NCBI GenBank assembly: GCA_964537955.1
Contig: CAZICY010000006.1
Span: 1 to 63,843, forward strand
Origin: Mxb001 sp964537955
GTDB lineage: Bacteria; Actinomycetota; Actinomycetes; S36-B12
DNA: 63,843 nt
Direction of reading: 5' to 3'
Position 1 is the stretch's first letter. Each line of letters starts with the position of its first letter. Positions 58,875 to 63,843 of this stretch are shown here, piece after piece. A program made the translations under genes and the position numbers. Under the pieces are notes generated by a model. The model saw only the letters and a list, made by a program, of their open reading frames with translations, did not search any database and was not told where the DNA came from.

Positions 58875-58942
58875 TCCGCAGTTCACCGAGCCATCGGTCC
58901 CCATCCTGCGCGCGCGTGCGCGCCCTCACGAAAGGTCTCACC

Positions 58943-59437
58943 ATGCTTGCTCGTTCGCTTCGCCGCGCTGTCGCGGCATCAACCTCCGCTGCCCTGATCG
59001 CTGGCGCGGGACTCCTCGTCGCTTCGCCGGCTTCCGCACATGCGTCCGTCCAGATGTACGGCGGCAAGGCCACCGCCGGGGGGTACGGAGCGCTGTGGAT
59101 GCGCATCCCGCACGGATGCGACGGCTCGCCCACCAAGCGAGTCACCATCACCATCCCGGCGTCCATCGAGTCCGCAAAGCCGCAGATGATCGGTGGCTGG
59201 AAGGCCAGGGTCGTCAAGCGAGCCGACGGCTCACGCCAGCTCATCTGGAGTGCCACGGGTGATCCCCTGCCCGATGACCAGTTCGTCGACTTCGGCGTCT
59301 CCGTCAAGTGGCCCGCGGCCGAGGGCAAGGTCGAGTTGCCCACTGTGCAGCACTGCGTCAAGGGCAGGGTCGCCTGGATCGGCGCGGACGTGCCCACGGT
59401 CGAGGTCGGTCCTGCCAGTGGCGGCCATGGTCACTGA
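58943..59437 (+). CDS. ycnI: YcnI/DUF1775-family exported copper-binding protein
   Basis: This 164-residue exported protein's signal peptide ends ASPASA, so the mature form begins with His in HASVQMYGGKATAG, as in YcnI, whose N-terminal His and a Trp form a copper site. Family strands ALWMRIPHGCDGSPTKRV and QFVDFGVSVKWP are present. It ends SGGHGH, extra His that could bind metal. A GAAAGG ribosome site is eight bases before the ATG. It overlaps copC by 11 bases. No C-terminal membrane anchor is seen. Confidence 0.85.
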   Translation: MLARSLRRAVAASTSAALIAGAGLLVASPASAHASVQMYGGKATAGGYGALWMRIPHGCDGSPTKRVTITIPASIESAKPQMIGGWKARVVKRADGSRQLIWSATGDPLPDDQFVDFGVSVKWPAAEGKVELPTVQHCVKGRVAWIGADVPTVEVGPASGGHGH

Positions 59438-60095
59438 CCTCCGGCATCACGGATGGGTGGTGGCGGCCAGCGTGCTGGCCGCCACCACGGCGATGTCGCT
59501 CATCCAGGCTCCACCCGCCGCGGCCCACGCACGCGTGGTCTCCAGCTCACCCGCTGAGGGGTCCATCGTCACCACCCTCACGTCCGCGCGCATCACATTC
59601 AACGAGCCGGTGAGCGGCGCTGCTTCGGCACTTCGCATCCTCAACTCGTCCGGGGCTTCGCTCGCCGGGCCCGCCCGGGTGGCCGGATCGTCCGTGACCG
59701 CATCTGTCCGTAGCCTCCCCGCCGGGCGGTACGCCATGGCGTACCGGGTGACGAGCGCCGACGGCCACACCGTCGCCCAGGCGTTCGGCTTTTCGGTCCG
59801 CCTTCCTGATCCGGCTTCCTCGCCCGCCAGCGTGCGCCTCTCGGGCGAGACGGTCGGCTTGTCGGGCACGCGCGTGGGCACGCGCACGCTCCGGCTGCGC
59901 GGCGACCTCCGCAAGGCGATCGGGCAGGTGACCTGGCGCCTTCCGGGATTCGCTGAACCCTTCACCTGGTCGCTGTCGAGGGGTCGGGCAACGGGCATGC
60001 TGCCCTTCGCGGGCGCCTATTCCGTGACCGTCACGGCGTACGCCTCGGCGTCGTCGACGCGGACGCTCACCGGGGTCGTGCGAATCACCCCGTAG
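59427..60095 (+). CDS. copC: CopC-domain exported copper protein
   Basis: This 222-residue protein's signal peptide (VAASVLAATTAMSLIQAP, then PAAA) yields a mature His-first protein HARVVSSSPAEGS, and VTSADGHTVAQAFGFSV carries the Asp-x-His pair of the Cu(II) histidine brace. The CopC domain spans about residues 30-125; a second beta region follows to residue 222. There is no CopD membrane domain, unlike many CopC-CopD fusions. ATG 59427 overlaps the end of ycnI by 11 bases, so the pair is translationally linked. Confidence 0.85.
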   Translation: MVTDLRHHGWVVAASVLAATTAMSLIQAPPAAAHARVVSSSPAEGSIVTTLTSARITFNEPVSGAASALRILNSSGASLAGPARVAGSSVTASVRSLPAGRYAMAYRVTSADGHTVAQAFGFSVRLPDPASSPASVRLSGETVGLSGTRVGTRTLRLRGDLRKAIGQVTWRLPGFAEPFTWSLSRGRATGMLPFAGAYSVTVTAYASASSTRTLTGVVRITP

Positions 60096-60111
60096 GGCGT
60101 TCACCCATCCG

Positions 60112-60117
60112 TAGGAT
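60112..60117 (+). promoter_or_regulatory. -10 box of rmlB
   Basis: TAGGAT, six bases before GTG 60124. Confidence 0.6.
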
Positions 60118-60123
60118 GCGCGG

Positions 60124-61094
60124 GTGAGGTACCTCGTCACCGGTGGAGCGGGCTTCATCGGCTCCCACTACGTGCGCAGCCTGCTCGACGGCAGTCTCGG
60201 CTCTGAGGTCACGAGGGTGACCGTGCTGGACAAGCTCACCTATGCCGGCAACCTCGCGAATCTTGCGCCCGTCGAGGGTGACTCGCGCATGTCCTTCGTC
60301 CGGGGGGACATCTGCGATGGCTCCGTGCTCGACGAGGTCGTCCCTGGCCAGGACGTGGTCGTCAACTTCGCTGCCGAGACCCACGTCGACCGCTCGATCA
60401 CGGGGCCGCAGGACTTCGTCGTGACGAACGTCGTCGGCACCCAGGCCCTTCTCGATGCGTGCCGGCGCCACCAGACCGCTCGCGTCGTCCATATCGGCAC
60501 GGACGAGGTCTACGGCTCCATCGAGTCGGGATCGTGGACCGAGGAGTCGCCGCTGCTGCCCAACTCCCCGTATGCGGCGTCCAAGGCCGCGGCGGAACTG
60601 CTCGTCCGCGCCTATCACCGCACCTACGGGATGAGCGTGTCGAGCACGCGCTGCTCCAACAACTACGGGCCGTACCAGTTCCCCGAGAAGGTGATCCCGC
60701 TCTTCGTCACCAACCTCATCGATGGGATCAAGGTGCCGCTCTACGGCGATGGCCTCAATGTCCGTGACTGGCTGCACGTCGACGACCACGTCCGCGGGAT
60801 CCAGATCGTCGTGGAGCGCGGCGAGCCGGGGGCGGCGTACAACATCGGCGGCGGAGTTGAGCTGACCAACCGGCAGCTCACCGAGCGGATCCTCGAACAC
60901 ATGGGCTGCGACTGGGACGAGTGGGTGGACTACGTGCCGGACCGCCTCGGGCATGATCGCCGCTACAGCGTGGACGACTCCCGGCTGCGAGCCCTCGGCT
61001 ACGCCCCCTCTCGCGATTTCGACGAGGCCATCGACGCCACCATCGCGTGGTACCGCGAACATCCGCAGTGGTGGCGCCCGCTCAAGGGAGCCGC

Positions 61095-61098
<4 letters not shown>
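60124..61098 (+). CDS. rmlB: dTDP-glucose 4,6-dehydratase
   Basis: This 324-residue NAD-dependent extended SDR catalyses the second step of dTDP-L-rhamnose and other deoxysugar synthesis. Motifs are MRYLVTGGAGFIGSHYV, AAETHVDRSI, the catalytic Thr/Asp/Glu in IGTDEVYGS, YAASKAAAEL with Tyr and Lys, and NNYGPYQFPEKVIP. GTG 60124 is six bases after TAGGAT. No rmlA, rmlC or rmlD is adjacent; instead it overlaps the POT transporter gene (GTGA). Confidence 0.92.
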
Positions 61099-62573
<1,475 letters not shown>

Positions 62574-62586
62574 GGAGCCTCATGCG

Positions 62587-62632
62587 GACAGAGGAGAGGG
62601 GCCCGGGTCAACCCGGGCCCCTCTCCTCTGTC
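62587..62632. terminator. Bidirectional terminator between POT and exported-protein genes
   Basis: A perfect 22-bp inverted repeat with only two central unpaired bases (in practice a TCAA tetraloop). It lies 13 bases after the POT stop codon and 11 bases beyond the stop of the convergent exported-protein gene, so it serves both. Confidence 0.85.
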
Positions 62633-62643
62633 GTGCAGGAGAA

Positions 62644-63174
62644 CTACTTGCGGATGGTGACGCGGATCTGACCGAGGCCCATACCCGGGGTGAGGCTCTC
62701 GGCGCCGAGGAGGAGGTTGAGAGTCTCCACCACCGTCGTGTTCTTGGTCAGGTGGAGGTTGCCCTGCCACACCTGGCCGTCGACGCCGTCGGCCTTGATC
62801 TTGAAGTGCTTTGCGTAGAAGACGGGGATGCGTCCGTCCTCGAATTCCATGGTGATCGTGGCGCGCTTCTTGTCGGCGTTCACGGTGATCGTGGGGTTCA
62901 TGAACTTCGTCTTGTCGATCTTGATCCCACCGCTGTGCAGGACCTCATCGCCGTTGACGCCGGTCACGGGAAAGGTCAGCTGCGAGCCGATGAACTTCGC
63001 GGGCTTCACGGGCGCGATGAGCTTGATGATGCCGGCATACTCCTTCTTGAAGGAGATGAGCGTGGTGCCGCTGGCCTTCTCGGGAGCTGCTTGGGCGGGG
63101 CCAGCGACGATCGCGGGGCCCGCAACCAGGGCGAGGGCGGTGGCAGCCGCGACAAGGGCGTGGCGCAACTTCAT
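62644..63174 (-). CDS. Exported protein of unknown family, HtaA-like pattern
   Basis: This 176-residue exported protein has a signal peptide (KLRHALVAAATALALVAGPA, cleavage near AQAA) and a beta-rich mature part: GSQLTFPVTGVNGDEVLHSG, FMNPTITVNADKKRATITME, KIKADGVDGQVWQGNLHLT. The strand pattern faintly resembles HtaA haem-binding domains; I would not commit. GGAGG lies five bases before ATG 63174; a start 18 bases earlier is less likely. It is convergent with the POT gene across the terminator. Confidence 0.6.
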   Translation of the reverse strand: MKLRHALVAAATALALVAGPAIVAGPAQAAPEKASGTTLISFKKEYAGIIKLIAPVKPAKFIGSQLTFPVTGVNGDEVLHSGGIKIDKTKFMNPTITVNADKKRATITMEFEDGRIPVFYAKHFKIKADGVDGQVWQGNLHLTKNTTVVETLNLLLGAESLTPGMGLGQIRVTIRK

Positions 63175-63243
63175 GGAACCTCCAGAGTTCACGTGCGTGA
63201 GTGCGCTCGAGGGCGCTGTGCCCCTCCATACTCACATAGAGGG

Positions 63244-63843
63244 CTAGCGAAGCGCGCCCGAGCCTCTGGGATTTGGCAGGTAGTCGGCAAGGCTCGCCGG
63301 GCGTAGTCCTTGCGCGCGCGCCGCACTCACGGCGACCTTGAGGTCAGTCGCGAGATTCGCGCTGTAGTGCAGCAGGATCACCGAGCCTGGCCGCAGGCCG
63401 TCACCGAAGCGGTAGCTGATGCGGCCCTGCTCCACCACCGTGTCCCACATCACGATGTCGCTGATACCGCAGCGGCGTACGACGTCGTGCAGGGTGCGAC
63501 CCTCGGGGCCTGCGCCGTACGGCGGGCGAAGCATCCACGGCTTGGTGCCGAAGGTCCGTCGGAAGTCCACTTGCACCGGGCACACCTGGGACTTGATGAG
63601 CGAGGAGCTGGTCGTGGCCAGGACGGCGTGCGTGGTGGTGTGATTCTGCACCGATCCCCACCGGGAGATGCGCTCGAAGTAGCGCTCCTTGGCGTCGGTG
63701 ACCTGAGAAGAGGTGAGGAAGCTCGTGATGGGGATCCGATGCTTCTCGACGTAGTCGAGTCCGGCCTGTGAGGTCACGATGCCGTCGTCGATCGTGATGA
63801 AGACGACGGGATCTTTGGTGTCCACTCGGTAGGTGACGGGCAG
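63244..63843 (-). CDS. Polysaccharide deacetylase (NodB domain), partial at window end
   Basis: The N-terminus lies beyond the window; 199 residues are visible. NodB-fold motifs in order: VVFITIDDGIVTS (catalytic base and metal Asp), NHTTTHAVL (two metal His), LRPPYGAGP (motif 3), WDTVVEQG (motif 4), and GSVILLHYS (motif 5). It would remove N-acetyl groups from peptidoglycan or another glycan. The reading frame is open to the last base (LPVTYRVDTKDP), so the upstream part may hold a signal sequence. Confidence 0.88.
   Translation of the reverse strand: MPVTYRVDTKDPVVFITIDDGIVTSQAGLDYVEKHRIPITSFLTSSQVTDAKERYFERISRWGSVQNHTTTHAVLATTSSSLIKSQVCPVQVDFRRTFGTKPWMLRPPYGAGPEGRTLHDVVRRCGISDIVMWDTVVEQGRISYRFGDGLRPGSVILLHYSANLATDLKVAVSAARAQGLRPASLADYLPNPRGSGALR

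Overview
The window is GC-rich (roughly two thirds G+C by eye), with GTG and ATG starts and very short or overlapping gene junctions. It opens with the actinobacterial growth/division block crgA, trpG(pabA) and, on the opposite strand, fhaA-fhaB-pstP-rodA-pbpA-pknB. This points to an actinomycete (Actinomycetota). I cannot name the genus; the absence of pknA between pknB and pbpA argues against a close relative of Mycobacterium or Streptomyces. The window is continuously coding: about 63 protein genes, one tRNA-Leu(CAG), and no intergenic gap longer than about 160 bases. I saw no insertion sequence, integrase, phage gene, CRISPR array or rRNA.

Layout. 1-8.3 kb: cell-division and peptidoglycan synthesis genes with Ser/Thr phosphorylation control. 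8.3-13.1 kb: small-molecule enzymes (isoprenylcysteine-type methyltransferase, metallo-beta-lactamase-fold hydrolase, aldo/keto reductase, SDR, aldehyde dehydrogenase) around the tRNA. 13.1-18.9 kb: VOC protein, DUF4287-type protein, a NarL-type two-component pair, a lipoprotein and an MFS exporter. 19.0-30.5 kb: an exported-protein region with a 1901-residue secreted protein, PncA, a 1102-residue subtilase and a secreted S33 peptidase. 30.6-37.8 kb: aldolase + PfkB kinase operon, DEAD-box helicase, TspO, DCC protein, TetR with a divergent small membrane protein, SDR with a small zinc-ribbon partner. 37.9-47.2 kb: secreted alpha/beta hydrolase, collagen-like exported protein, alpha-L-fucosidase, HAD phosphatase, two aldo/keto reductases and small membrane or PH proteins. 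47.3-50.1 kb: a two-gene PD-(D/E)XK/iron-sulfur nuclease operon. 50.1-58.2 kb: secreted HNH nuclease, LysR and target candidate, HSL esterase, lipoprotein, CD225-type protein, geranylgeranyl-reductase/epimerase operon, ABM protein, CoA transferase. 58.3-63.8 kb: copper-type YcnI/CopC pair, rmlB with a POT transporter, a secreted protein, and a polysaccharide deacetylase cut by the window end.

The most general signal I found is regulatory. About 33 genes on both strands have a -10-like hexamer of the form NANNNT (often TANNNT) exactly 6, sometimes 7, bases before an ATG/GTG. This is the geometry expected for leaderless mRNAs, and I used it to choose many starts. In three places the stop codon TAG of one gene is also the first three bases of the -10 element of the next. 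The strongest protein-level novelty candidate is the nuclease operon, whose second protein appears to be a fusion of a catalytically dead and a live Cas4/RecB-like module, each with its own four-cysteine set. All functional names rest on motif recognition by eye; no database search was run.
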